From Treponema sp. (lineage in GTDB: Bacteria; Spirochaetota; Spirochaetia; Treponematales; Treponemataceae), in NCBI GenBank assembly GCA_021442965.1, contig JABUUX010000037.1:1-7742 (forward strand): 7,742 bases of DNA. The letters run 5' to 3'. Below are positions 1 to 6,834 of the stretch, piece after piece. The notes below the pieces were generated by a model, which searched no databases, was not told the origin of the DNA, and saw only the letters and a list, made by a program, of their open reading frames with translations. Made by a program: the position numbers and the translations under genes. Numbering within the stretch: position 1 is the stretch's first letter; each line of letters opens with the position of its first letter.

Positions 1-17
1 AAAATAAAAAATCTCTC

Positions 18-45
18 TTGTTTTCTGCTATTAGATTGCTATAAT
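18..45 (+). promoter_or_regulatory. Extended -10 promoter for the ankyrin-repeat gene
   Basis: A perfect TATAAT lies at 40-45, preceded by TG at 37-38, which makes an extended -10 element (TGCTATAAT). A weak -35-like TTGTTT lies at 18-23 with a 16-bp spacer. The expected transcription start, six to eight bases downstream of the -10, falls at about 51-53, only a few bases before the ATG at 56. The promoter is visible in the sequence; the start site is inferred. Confidence 0.62.
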
Positions 46-55
46 TAAAAATGAT

Positions 56-964
56 ATGAAATGGCTGATTCTTTCAAATAATAAACCCGAACTTAAAACA
101 ATTTCTGAAACAATTAAAAATCTTGATTCTCAAACACAAGTTCTTACCTATACTTTTTCAAAATCTGACTTTAACAAATGGTCAAATAACATCTTCGATA
201 TTACAGACGTTATTGTTCTTACAGATAATAAGGATTTTGAAAATCCAGAAACATGTGCCATGTTATTTTCCCTGGAAGGATACTGTACAGCATCAAAAAT
301 ACCGTTAGCAACAAACAGTTCTTTTTTAATGGATTTTACAGCGGGTCCAAGAGATAATATTAAAGTATACAAAAATACAAAAGATTTTATAGAAAACCTT
401 GAAAAATACTACAGCATTCTTTCAAATCTTGCAGCTAAATATACTGCTGAAAAAACGCTGCTTAATCGTGGAATTCCATTTACTTCAGATTGTTTTGCAG
501 AGTACATATCAAAGGGGCTGTTTAATATTTGCCAGTTATTTCTATCTGCCGGAATGAACATAAACACAAGAGATAAAGACGGAACTCCAATGTTGAACAT
601 TGCTGTTCGCACAGACAACGAAGAAATTGTTTCCTGGCTTGTTGAACATGGAGCGGAAGTAAATACAGAATCTCAGGATCGTGGGTATACACCTGTGATG
701 GATGCAGTTTGGCGGGGAAATAAAAAAATCACTGAATATCTTATAAAAAAAGGTGCCGAACTGAACACTATCTGTAAAGAAGGTCAGTCAAATCTTGTTC
801 TGGCCGTAGGTGCTGATAAAATTGATATAGTAAAACTTCTTGCAGAACACGGGGCAGACCCAGACATAAAAGATGCCATGGGCATGAGTGCATGGGATTA
901 CGCAAAACTGTTCAAAAAAGAAAAAATAATATCCATTCTGGAACCATTTCACAAAGAATCCTGA
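56..964 (+). CDS. Ankyrin-repeat protein with N-terminal alpha/beta domain
   Basis: This is a 302-residue soluble protein with no signal peptide or membrane segment, so it is probably cytoplasmic. Residues 1-125 alternate predicted strands and helices: strands near 2-8, 28-33, 51-56, 82-87 and 101-106, with a final helix at about 108-122. This suggests a Rossmann/flavodoxin-like fold with an LEGYCTASKIPL segment at 73-84. Residues about 130-297 form four to five ankyrin repeats. The repeat units end near INTRD (169-173), VNTES (202-206), LNTIC (236-240) and PDIKD (269-273), with typical LFLSAG, LVEHGA, LIKKGA and LAEHGAD helices. Ankyrin repeats mediate protein-protein binding, so the partner or target is unknown. 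The start at 56 is chosen because MKWLILS forms the first strand; there is no Shine-Dalgarno sequence. It has its own promoter and is followed by a separate smc promoter, so it is probably monocistronic. The repeat assignment is secure; the function is not. Confidence 0.88.
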   Translation: MKWLILSNNKPELKTISETIKNLDSQTQVLTYTFSKSDFNKWSNNIFDITDVIVLTDNKDFENPETCAMLFSLEGYCTASKIPLATNSSFLMDFTAGPRDNIKVYKNTKDFIENLEKYYSILSNLAAKYTAEKTLLNRGIPFTSDCFAEYISKGLFNICQLFLSAGMNINTRDKDGTPMLNIAVRTDNEEIVSWLVEHGAEVNTESQDRGYTPVMDAVWRGNKKITEYLIKKGAELNTICKEGQSNLVLAVGADKIDIVKLLAEHGADPDIKDAMGMSAWDYAKLFKKEKIISILEPFHKES

Positions 965-985
965 CAGCAAAAAATTACACTCTAT

Positions 986-1014
986 TTGCTAATACAAGTT
1001 TTTTTCACTATAAT
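986..1014 (+). promoter_or_regulatory. Sigma70-type promoter for the smc operon
   Basis: A perfect TATAAT -10 box lies at 1009-1014. A four-of-six -35 match, TTGCTA, lies at 986-991 with the optimal 17-bp spacer. The expected start is near 1021, giving a leader of about 30 nt before the GTG at 1052. It is the only strong promoter seen upstream of the five-gene run that follows, so it probably drives the whole operon, including serS. Confidence 0.65.
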
Positions 1015-1040
1015 TAAATATTAGTAATATTGTCTGTAAT

Positions 1041-1044
1041 GAGG
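1041..1044 (+). promoter_or_regulatory. Ribosome binding site fixing the smc GTG start
   Basis: GAGG lies seven bases upstream of the GTG at 1052. This spacing, together with the conserved SMC N-terminus that begins immediately (FLKSLDIYGFKSFAD), selects GTG 1052 over any later ATG. Confidence 0.75.
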
Positions 1045-1051
1045 AAAAAAA

Positions 1052-4000
1052 GTGTTCTTAAAAAGTCTTGACATATACGGCTTCAAATCTTTTGCTGACA
1101 GAACCCATATAGATTTTGCAGAAGGAATTACTGCCCTTCTGGGACCAAACGGATGTGGAAAATCAAACGTTGTTGATGCAATTAAATGGGTTATTGCCGA
1201 AAACAGGGCAAAAAATCTTCGTGCCGAAAAAATGGAAGATGTTATTTTTAACGGAACAGAACGCCGGCCGGCTTTAAATACAGCAGAAGTTACGCTAACA
1301 CTTTCAAATGAAAACGGACTTCTTCCGTTGGAAGACTCAGAAATTGCCATAAAAAGACGCATTTACAGATCCGGAGACCAGGAATATTTTATCAATAACC
1401 GACAGTGCGGTCCAACAGAAATCCGTAAACTTTTTATGGATACAGGTGTTGGTAAAGCGGCGTACTCTGTTATGGAACAGGGAAAAATTGATCAGATTCT
1501 ATCCAGTAAACCGGAAGACCGAAGATACCTTTTTGAAGAAGCAGCGGGTATTTCACGCAGTAAGGCAGAAGTTCAGGAAGCAGAACGAGAACTTGAACGA
1601 ACACGCCAGAACATGAAACAGATAGAGATTGCCATGGCGGAAATTAAAAGAAGCTATGACTCTCTAAAAATCCAGTCAGAAAAAACACTTAAATACAGAA
1701 AATTAAAAGAAGATGTTTCGGCTTTAGACTTGGATCTTACACTTTTAAGACTAAAAACATTTGTAACAGAAAAAAGTCGGCAGGAAAAGGAACTGCAAAA
1801 TGTCCTTGAAAAAAGAGACAAAGTAAGATCAGAAATTGAAGAAATTAACAACACTATTTCTGAAAATATGGATAAAGTTAAATCCCTGCAGGAAGAACTT
1901 TATTCCAAACAGATGGATTTAGTTGCAATAGGCAAAGAAAAGAACGGAAAACTTGAACTTGTAAAACAATTCAATGCCCGCTCTTCAGAAATTAAAGAAA
2001 AAATTAACAGTTTGGAAGGAAAAAAGTCTGCTGTTCAGGAAAGAATTGACAATATTCATGAAGAAATTGATGAGGCGGAAGCTTCACTTCATGAAAAAAC
2101 AAAACAGCTTTCTGATATTCAAAAAAACATAGAATCCTTTGAACAGAATATCAATATTTCTTCTCTTCAAATAACAGAAAATGACAGACGTTCGTCTGAA
2201 TATTCAGCAAGAATTAAAGAACTGAACGAAGAACGAATCAATTTACAAAAAGAACTTGCTGCCATTACAGAAGATATTGTTGGCATGCTTGATGAAAAAC
2301 TTAAAGATGCCGGATTTTCTGAAGGTGCTATGCGTAAGGCACGTGAGTCTCTGGATGAAATTCTTGGAAAACTTAAAGTTTATGTAAAAGGACGTCGTGA
2401 TATTTTTAGTGATGCTGCAAATAATACTGCAGCCTCTAAAGACGAAAACCAAAAAAATGTAAAAGAAGCCTTCCAGGCTTTTGATGAAACATATAAAAAC
2501 CTTGAAGAACTTTCACTAGCACTTAATAAATATTATTCAGCATCTCCTGCTTTCATTACAGAATTTCTCTCTCCAGAAGGTGTAATGACAAAGAAGCGCG
2601 GGATTGATTCAAAGATTTCTTCAAATGTTGATCAAATAGAAAAAATCAATCAGCAGATTTCTGATTTGGATTCAGAAAACTCTACCCTTACTAAAAAAAT
2701 AGATGAATATAAAGATACGCTTCACAAACTTCACGGAAACCAGATTAAAATGCAGGAACAAATTTCTGCAAGTGAACAGCAGATTACTTTCATCAAACGA
2801 AGTCTTACTACAGAACAAAATACTCTTAAAGAAACAGAGGAAGAACTATTCAGCGAACAAAAGCGTGGAGAAGAACTGAACGAACAAATTGAAGATATTC
2901 AGAGTGAACTTTCAGAAATTGAATATAGGGGACAGAAACTTGCAAAGGAACTGGAAGTTCTTGATAACGAGATTTCAAAATGCAATAAAAGTGTTTCCGG
3001 TAAAAGTGATACACTCCAGAAAAAGCAGGAAGACCAGAATAAATATCAGATGCAATATGAACGTCTGACGCTAACTTTGAACTCCTCAGAAAATGATATT
3101 AAAAACATTAAACAGAATTATCAGGATCAGTATTCCAGAGATCTTATGGAATTTGAAGAGCGGATGTACAAAATTACTACACCTTCTCAGGAACTCCGAG
3201 AAAAACTTAATTCCGCTAAAGATGAACTAAAAACCTTAGGCTCTGTAAATCTTATGGCTGTAGAAGAATTCAATGAAGTAAAAGATCGTTATGAGCGGCA
3301 GAAATCAAACTATGAAGATACTCAAAAATCTTTGGACAATTTAATTCGCGTTTCTGAAGAAATTAAATCAAAATCTTCAGAAATGTTTTTGGAAACCTAC
3401 AATCAGATTAAAAAGAATTTTCACAATATGTTCCGAAGGCTGTTTAACGGAGGGCGTGCAGAACTTAAACTGGCAAATCCATTAAATATCCTTTCAAGCG
3501 GTATAGATATTTATGCCCAGCCTCCTGGAAAGAAACTTGAAAACATTGCCCTTCTTTCTGGTGGTGAAAAAACTATGACTGCTGTTGCCCTGCTTTTTGC
3601 AACATATCAAGTACGCCCTTCCCCATTCTGTCTTTTGGATGAAATTGATGCGGCGCTTGATGACAAAAACGTTACAAGCTTTGTTACAGCCCTTGAAAGT
3701 TTTGCAAATGTTTCACAGTACATTGTTATTACACATAACAAAAAAACAGTTCTTGGTGCCTCAACAATGCTTGGTATAACCATGGAAGAATCCGGAGTTT
3801 CAAAAATCATTGCACTCCGTTTGGATGAGGACATCAAAACAGGCAAAAAATACAAAGAAGAAGTTCATTTTGTAGATGAAGACATTGATGTTGAAGAAGG
3901 TGCTGTTGTTCCTCCTAGACCTGAAAAACGCATCCATAATGAAGACGGCACGATTACAGATCCGGAAATTGAACGTGTAAAAAAGGAACAAAAAGAAAAA

Positions 4001-4129
4001 GAACGCCTTGCCAGACTTGCAGAAAAAGAAGCCAAAGCGAAAGAAGAAGAAGCAAAAGCATCTGAGCAAAATGATAACAGTGAAAACATAAATCCTCCGT
4101 CTGAGGCAGAACAGGAAGAAAAACAGTAA
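1052..4129 (+). CDS. smc: Chromosome partition protein SMC (short form)
   Basis: SMC is the ATPase of the bacterial condensin complex, which organises and helps segregate the chromosome. It normally works with a kleisin (ScpA) and ScpB; neither is in this window. The N-terminal half-head has Walker A GPNGCGKS (31-38) and the Q-loop region MEQGKIDQILSSKPEDRR (141-158). The C-terminal half-head has LGSVN (729-733), the QPPGKKL stretch (823-829), signature LSGGEK (835-840), Walker B FCLLDEIDAALDD (859-871, catalytic Glu 864) and switch His 895. All ATPase motifs are intact. Coiled coils occupy roughly 170-405 and 530-770. The protein is 1025 residues, against about 1180 in Bacillus-type SMC, although it carries an extra charged tail of about 80 residues (945-1025). 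The central part (about 405-530) lacks the glycine-rich motifs of a canonical hinge. The start is GTG. The stop overlaps the next gene by one base (TAATG). The identification is secure. Confidence 0.97.
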   Translation: MFLKSLDIYGFKSFADRTHIDFAEGITALLGPNGCGKSNVVDAIKWVIAENRAKNLRAEKMEDVIFNGTERRPALNTAEVTLTLSNENGLLPLEDSEIAIKRRIYRSGDQEYFINNRQCGPTEIRKLFMDTGVGKAAYSVMEQGKIDQILSSKPEDRRYLFEEAAGISRSKAEVQEAERELERTRQNMKQIEIAMAEIKRSYDSLKIQSEKTLKYRKLKEDVSALDLDLTLLRLKTFVTEKSRQEKELQNVLEKRDKVRSEIEEINNTISENMDKVKSLQEELYSKQMDLVAIGKEKNGKLELVKQFNARSSEIKEKINSLEGKKSAVQERIDNIHEEIDEAEASLHEKTKQLSDIQKNIESFEQNINISSLQITENDRRSSEYSARIKELNEERINLQKELAAITEDIVGMLDEKLKDAGFSEGAMRKARESLDEILGKLKVYVKGRRDIFSDAANNTAASKDENQKNVKEAFQAFDETYKNLEELSLALNKYYSASPAFITEFLSPEGVMTKKRGIDSKISSNVDQIEKINQQISDLDSENSTLTKKIDEYKDTLHKLHGNQIKMQEQISASEQQITFIKRSLTTEQNTLKETEEELFSEQKRGEELNEQIEDIQSELSEIEYRGQKLAKELEVLDNEISKCNKSVSGKSDTLQKKQEDQNKYQMQYERLTLTLNSSENDIKNIKQNYQDQYSRDLMEFEERMYKITTPSQELREKLNSAKDELKTLGSVNLMAVEEFNEVKDRYERQKSNYEDTQKSLDNLIRVSEEIKSKSSEMFLETYNQIKKNFHNMFRRLFNGGRAELKLANPLNILSSGIDIYAQPPGKKLENIALLSGGEKTMTAVALLFATYQVRPSPFCLLDEIDAALDDKNVTSFVTALESFANVSQYIVITHNKKTVLGASTMLGITMEESGVSKIIALRLDEDIKTGKKYKEEVHFVDEDIDVEEGAVVPPRPEKRIHNEDGTITDPEIERVKKEQKEKERLARLAEKEAKAKEEEAKASEQNDNSENINPPSEAEQEEKQ

Positions 4130-4521
4130 TGGATTTTCAAGGCTTGATACAAAATATAAAAGAAAAAGCTCAAAACCTTTGGTCCAGAGTAAAGGATTAC
4201 GTAATCGAAAACACTGTTCTTTCTCTTGCAATAGGTGGACTCGTACTTATTATTATTGTATCTGTAATAATACTCATTGTTTCTGTTTCAAAGCCAAAAG
4301 AAAGTGTTGATTACACCAGAGAATTAACCCTTACAGAAGAGCTTCTTGTTCCACCTTCTCCTGTTGTACCAAACGGATATAATCTTTCAAGAAAAACTGA
4401 AAAATCATGGTCAAATGAAGAGACCAACAAATGGTTCTCAAGTCCTACAGAAAAAGAAATTAATGACCTATCTATAAGCAATGATCGCATTATTTCTGAA
4501 ATTACAGGAGCAGCTCCGTGA
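4129..4521 (+). CDS. Single-pass membrane protein coupled to smc
   Basis: This 130-residue protein belongs to no family I recognise. Residues 1-28 are a basic, probably amphipathic segment (K11, K13, R20, K22). Residues about 29-53 are one strongly hydrophobic helix rich in Ile, Val and Leu. Residues 54-130 are polar, with a proline patch (LLVPPSPVVPNGY, 72-84) and two Trp residues (94, 102). There is no lipobox and no obvious cleavage site, so it is probably an inner-membrane anchor. By the positive-inside rule the N-terminus is probably cytoplasmic and the C-terminal part periplasmic, though the flanking charges are not decisive. Its ATG overlaps the smc stop (TAATG), and an AGGA at 4113-4116 is rather far upstream, so translation probably depends on termination of smc. 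Its stop overlaps the next GTG by four bases. This coupling makes it a candidate partner of SMC or of the downstream lipoprotein, which is inference only. Confidence 0.85.
   Translation: MDFQGLIQNIKEKAQNLWSRVKDYVIENTVLSLAIGGLVLIIIVSVIILIVSVSKPKESVDYTRELTLTEELLVPPSPVVPNGYNLSRKTEKSWSNEETNKWFSSPTEKEINDLSISNDRIISEITGAAP
4506..4510 (+). promoter_or_regulatory. Ribosome binding site fixing the lipoprotein GTG start
   Basis: AGGAG lies seven bases upstream of the GTG at 4518, inside the end of the preceding gene. It supports the GTG start, which yields a complete signal peptide and gives the GTGA four-base overlap with the upstream stop. Confidence 0.75.
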
Positions 4522-6071
4522 TTAAACAAATTGTAAAAATAACGGTTTTATTATTTTCTGCTTTTATATTATTCTCCTGCGCATCAGTTCCAGAAACTGT
4601 TTCTTCCGAAAAAGAATTACAGAATCTAGTTCCAGATACAATTACTTCAGAATCAACGCCAATTGATGATGCAAATCAAGACACAACTAATGAAAATATT
4701 TCAGTAAAAGAAAAAGAAGAAACAAAATTACTTTTACCAAAAGAAGATACCCCAACTGACTCTCTTTCTTTTAACAGTACTTTACAACCAATTGAAGAAC
4801 CCGAAGTATTGGAAAAAGCACTACCTTATGAACCTGAAGTAAAAACAGAAGAAATTATTGAAATTCTTCCTCCCCCACCTGTTCCGGAAGAACAAGTTTT
4901 TCCTGAAGAATTGGATGAACTTGATATAATTGTTATTGAACAAAAAGAAAAAGAATCAGAAACTACAGAAGAAAAAGTTGATGTAAAATCATCAGATATT
5001 GTCAAAGAAACATTCGATACAATTCCTCAAGAAAATTCCACTAAAAATCAAACGGAAGAATTAAAGCAAAATAACAAAAACATAAAAGAAAGTTCAATTT
5101 CTTTTGATGCTGTTGAAGAAATAACCGATGAAACAGAAGATTCATCAACTGATAATTCTGAAAATAAACCTGAACCCATTCCATCAAGGTCTGTTTCAAT
5201 GAAAAATGGAGAAAGTTTGGATGTGGAATATCCTGGAAAAGGCTGGATTTTCCTTGGGTGCACAGACGGGTCTAAAAAACTCACATCATCAGGAAGAAAA
5301 CTTGGAGAAGAAAATACAAAATTTACTCTTATTGCAAGGGTACCTGGAAAGGTAATTCTTCATTTTTATAAAGAAGACATTTTACAAGGCATCTACATTG
5401 ATGATTATCTTGAAGTAAATATTTCAGATATCAAATCAAAATCATCTGTCCATGTAAAAGCACCATCTTATACAGATTTTGTTCCTAAAAAAGATAAAAA
5501 AGATAATTTAGGTGACAGGAATGAAAGTCAAACAGATTTCTCACAAACTGACAACTTAAATAATGAAACAAAAACAAAATCAAAGAACGAAATTTCTGAA
5601 TCTAAAATAATTAAAGAAACACCTGAAAAAAATAATAAACCAGAACATGAAAACGTAAAATCAGTTCAAAAAATATCTGAACCTGAAAATACAACACAGT
5701 CCAAAACAGCAACCTCAACTCCACTTGAAGTAAAAAATAAAGAAAAAACAGAAGATAATAAAAATCAATTCTTTGATTTTACTCAAAGCGCATCAGATTT
5801 TTTAGATAAAGCCAGAAGTGCTATGGACAGTTCAAATTATGAAGAAGCATACAATAATATTCAGGCTTATCTTGCATCTTCGGTAAATGAAAGAGATGAA
5901 GCTCTGTTTATGCTTGGCCAGGTTTATGAAAGCTCTTCTACCTTGAAAGATATTAAAAAAGCTATAGAATCTTATGAACAATTAAAAGATAATTATCCTG
6001 CCAGTCCTTATTGGGAAGAAGCCAATAAACGTGTAATATATCTAAAAAGGTTTTATATAAATATAAGATAA
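4518..6071 (+). CDS. Lipoprotein with long disordered linkers and C-terminal TPR-like region
   Basis: This 517-residue protein starts with a lipoprotein signal: basic MIKQIVK, a hydrophobic core, and LFS-C with the lipidated Cys at 21, a relaxed spirochaete-style lipobox. Residues 22-221 are low complexity, rich in Glu, Thr, Ser, Pro and Lys (for example ILPPPPVPEE at 116-125), and probably disordered. Residues about 222-305 look like a compact beta-rich domain (LDVEYPGKGWIFLG at 234-247, VPGKVILHFYK at 275-285, DDYLEVNI at 295-302). Residues 306-416 are a second polar Lys/Asn/Glu-rich linker. Residues about 420-515 are helical and resemble TPR or BamD/YbgF-type repeats: SNYEEAYNNIQAYL (439-452), ALFMLGQVYESS (462-473), KKAIESYEQLKDNYPAS (480-496). 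It should sit on a membrane facing the periplasm. TPR-like regions usually bind proteins; the function here is unknown. The GTG start is coupled to the upstream gene by a four-base overlap. The domain boundaries are estimates. Confidence 0.88.
   Translation: MIKQIVKITVLLFSAFILFSCASVPETVSSEKELQNLVPDTITSESTPIDDANQDTTNENISVKEKEETKLLLPKEDTPTDSLSFNSTLQPIEEPEVLEKALPYEPEVKTEEIIEILPPPPVPEEQVFPEELDELDIIVIEQKEKESETTEEKVDVKSSDIVKETFDTIPQENSTKNQTEELKQNNKNIKESSISFDAVEEITDETEDSSTDNSENKPEPIPSRSVSMKNGESLDVEYPGKGWIFLGCTDGSKKLTSSGRKLGEENTKFTLIARVPGKVILHFYKEDILQGIYIDDYLEVNISDIKSKSSVHVKAPSYTDFVPKKDKKDNLGDRNESQTDFSQTDNLNNETKTKSKNEISESKIIKETPEKNNKPEHENVKSVQKISEPENTTQSKTATSTPLEVKNKEKTEDNKNQFFDFTQSASDFLDKARSAMDSSNYEEAYNNIQAYLASSVNERDEALFMLGQVYESSSTLKDIKKAIESYEQLKDNYPASPYWEEANKRVIYLKRFYINIR
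5487..5504 (+). repeat. In-frame 9-bp tandem repeat (two copies of AAAAAAGAT)
   Basis: Two exact adjacent copies encode Lys-Lys-Asp twice in the second linker of the lipoprotein. Because the unit is a multiple of three, gain or loss by slippage would change linker length without a frameshift. It may simply reflect the lysine-rich composition. Confidence 0.5.
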
Positions 6072-6083
6072 AAAGAGGGAATT

Positions 6084-6818
6084 ATGAAAAAAATTATTTT
6101 ACTCGCAGCATCATTACTGCTTATTTCGTCCTGTTCTGTTCGTAAAACACAGGAAGAAACCAGAAAAATAACTGTAAGCGGGTCTGGAACAGTAAATGTT
6201 GACCAGATGATATTAAATTTTACAATTACAAATCAGGGGCTAGACCTTCAGGCAGCAAAATCTAAAAACATGGAAACCGCTCTTGCTATAAAAGAGTCTT
6301 TGGGCTCACTTTCTGAAATTGACGCTAAAGATATAACTTCTACTGAAATCAAAGTTGATTCAGAAAAAACTGGAACAGATTGGGTACAAAATGAAACTGG
6401 AGAGTGGGTTCCTAAAGACAGATTCAACTACAAAACTTCTAGTTCTGTTCAAGTACTTTTAAAAAATGTTACTTTAGCAAAACCTGTAAAAAATCTTGTA
6501 CTTTCACAAAATAAGGACAGAACTGTATCTGTAACTCTTGAAAAAGCATCTTATTCTTTTGGCGACCTTTCCTCGTCCATTCGCCAGGCTCGTTCCCTTG
6601 CTGTTCAAAATGCACAGGATTCTGCAAACTTTCTGGCAGGTGCTTCTGGCTGCAAAGTAAATAAAGTTCTTGAAATTCAAGAAGGTAAAACAGAATCTTC
6701 TTCAGTTCAGGCACAAGTACTTCTGAATGAAATTTCCCCGGGAGCTGTTACAGCCGATAAGGAGGGAACAGTTTCTGTAAAATCAAATATTACTATTACT
6801 TATACACTTGTAGATTAA
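6084..6818 (+). CDS. SIMPL-domain (DUF541) lipoprotein
   Basis: This 244-residue exported protein has a clear lipoprotein signal: MKKIILLAASLLLISS followed by Cys 17. From residue 28 it matches the SIMPL/DUF541 pattern: an opening strand ITVSGSGTVNVDQMILNFTI (29-48), a helix with repeated Ala and Lys (55-72), the IDAKDITSTEIKVD segment (79-92), an aromatic loop with Trp 100 and Trp 108, then SSSVQVLLKN (119-128). A long helix follows with ARSLAVQNAQDSANFLAGASG (169-189), and the end is a strand pair (SVKSNITITYTLV). The family includes Brucella BP26/OMP28, a periplasmic protein that forms ring-like oligomers; its general role is poorly defined. The start has an AGAGGG ribosome binding site at 6074-6079, four bases from the ATG. 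It lies 12 nt after the TPR lipoprotein and 16 nt before serS, consistent with one operon. The family call is confident; the physiological role is unknown. Confidence 0.9.
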   Translation: MKKIILLAASLLLISSCSVRKTQEETRKITVSGSGTVNVDQMILNFTITNQGLDLQAAKSKNMETALAIKESLGSLSEIDAKDITSTEIKVDSEKTGTDWVQNETGEWVPKDRFNYKTSSSVQVLLKNVTLAKPVKNLVLSQNKDRTVSVTLEKASYSFGDLSSSIRQARSLAVQNAQDSANFLAGASGCKVNKVLEIQEGKTESSSVQAQVLLNEISPGAVTADKEGTVSVKSNITITYTLVD

Positions 6819-6834
6819 TTTTAAGGAGAATAAT

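Larger units (their letters stand above)
965..1051 (+). other. Intergenic gap between ankyrin gene and smc
   Basis: This 87-base AT-rich gap holds the smc promoter and ribosome binding site. A run of seven T at 999-1005 is not preceded by a convincing GC-rich hairpin, so I do not call a terminator for the ankyrin gene here. Confidence 0.7.

Noticed and set aside
967..1005. Possible terminator after the ankyrin gene (GCAAA at 967-971, TTTGC at 985-989, T run 999-1005)
   Set aside because: The stem is only five AT-rich pairs with a 13-base loop, and the T run starts about ten bases later, so it does not look like an intrinsic terminator. The right arm also overlaps the smc -35 box.
1021..1362. 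Minus-strand reading frame of 113 codons opposite the smc 5' end
   Set aside because: It overlaps the conserved Walker A region of smc on the opposite strand, and its product has no recognisable domain.
3585..3779. Plus-strand second-frame reading frame of 64 codons inside smc
   Set aside because: It overlaps the Walker B region of SMC in another frame and has no ribosome binding site or domain.
3800..4231. Long minus-strand reading frames (143 and 102 codons) opposite the smc 3' end
   Set aside because: They are antisense reflections of the Lys/Glu-rich SMC tail, giving Phe/Ser-rich nonsense. They lack a credible ribosome binding site and lie fully over a confident gene.
6011..6061. Possible internal promoter before the SIMPL gene (TTGGGA at 6011-6016, TAATAT at 6034-6039; also TATAAA at 6056-6061)
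   Set aside because: The matches are partial, lie in AT-rich coding sequence, and are no better than expected by chance; the TATAAA has no -35 partner.
6801..6834. Possible promoter or T-box leader for serS
   Set aside because: The gap between genes is only 16 bases. The TATACA at 6801-6806 lacks a -35 box, and no T-box elements are present.
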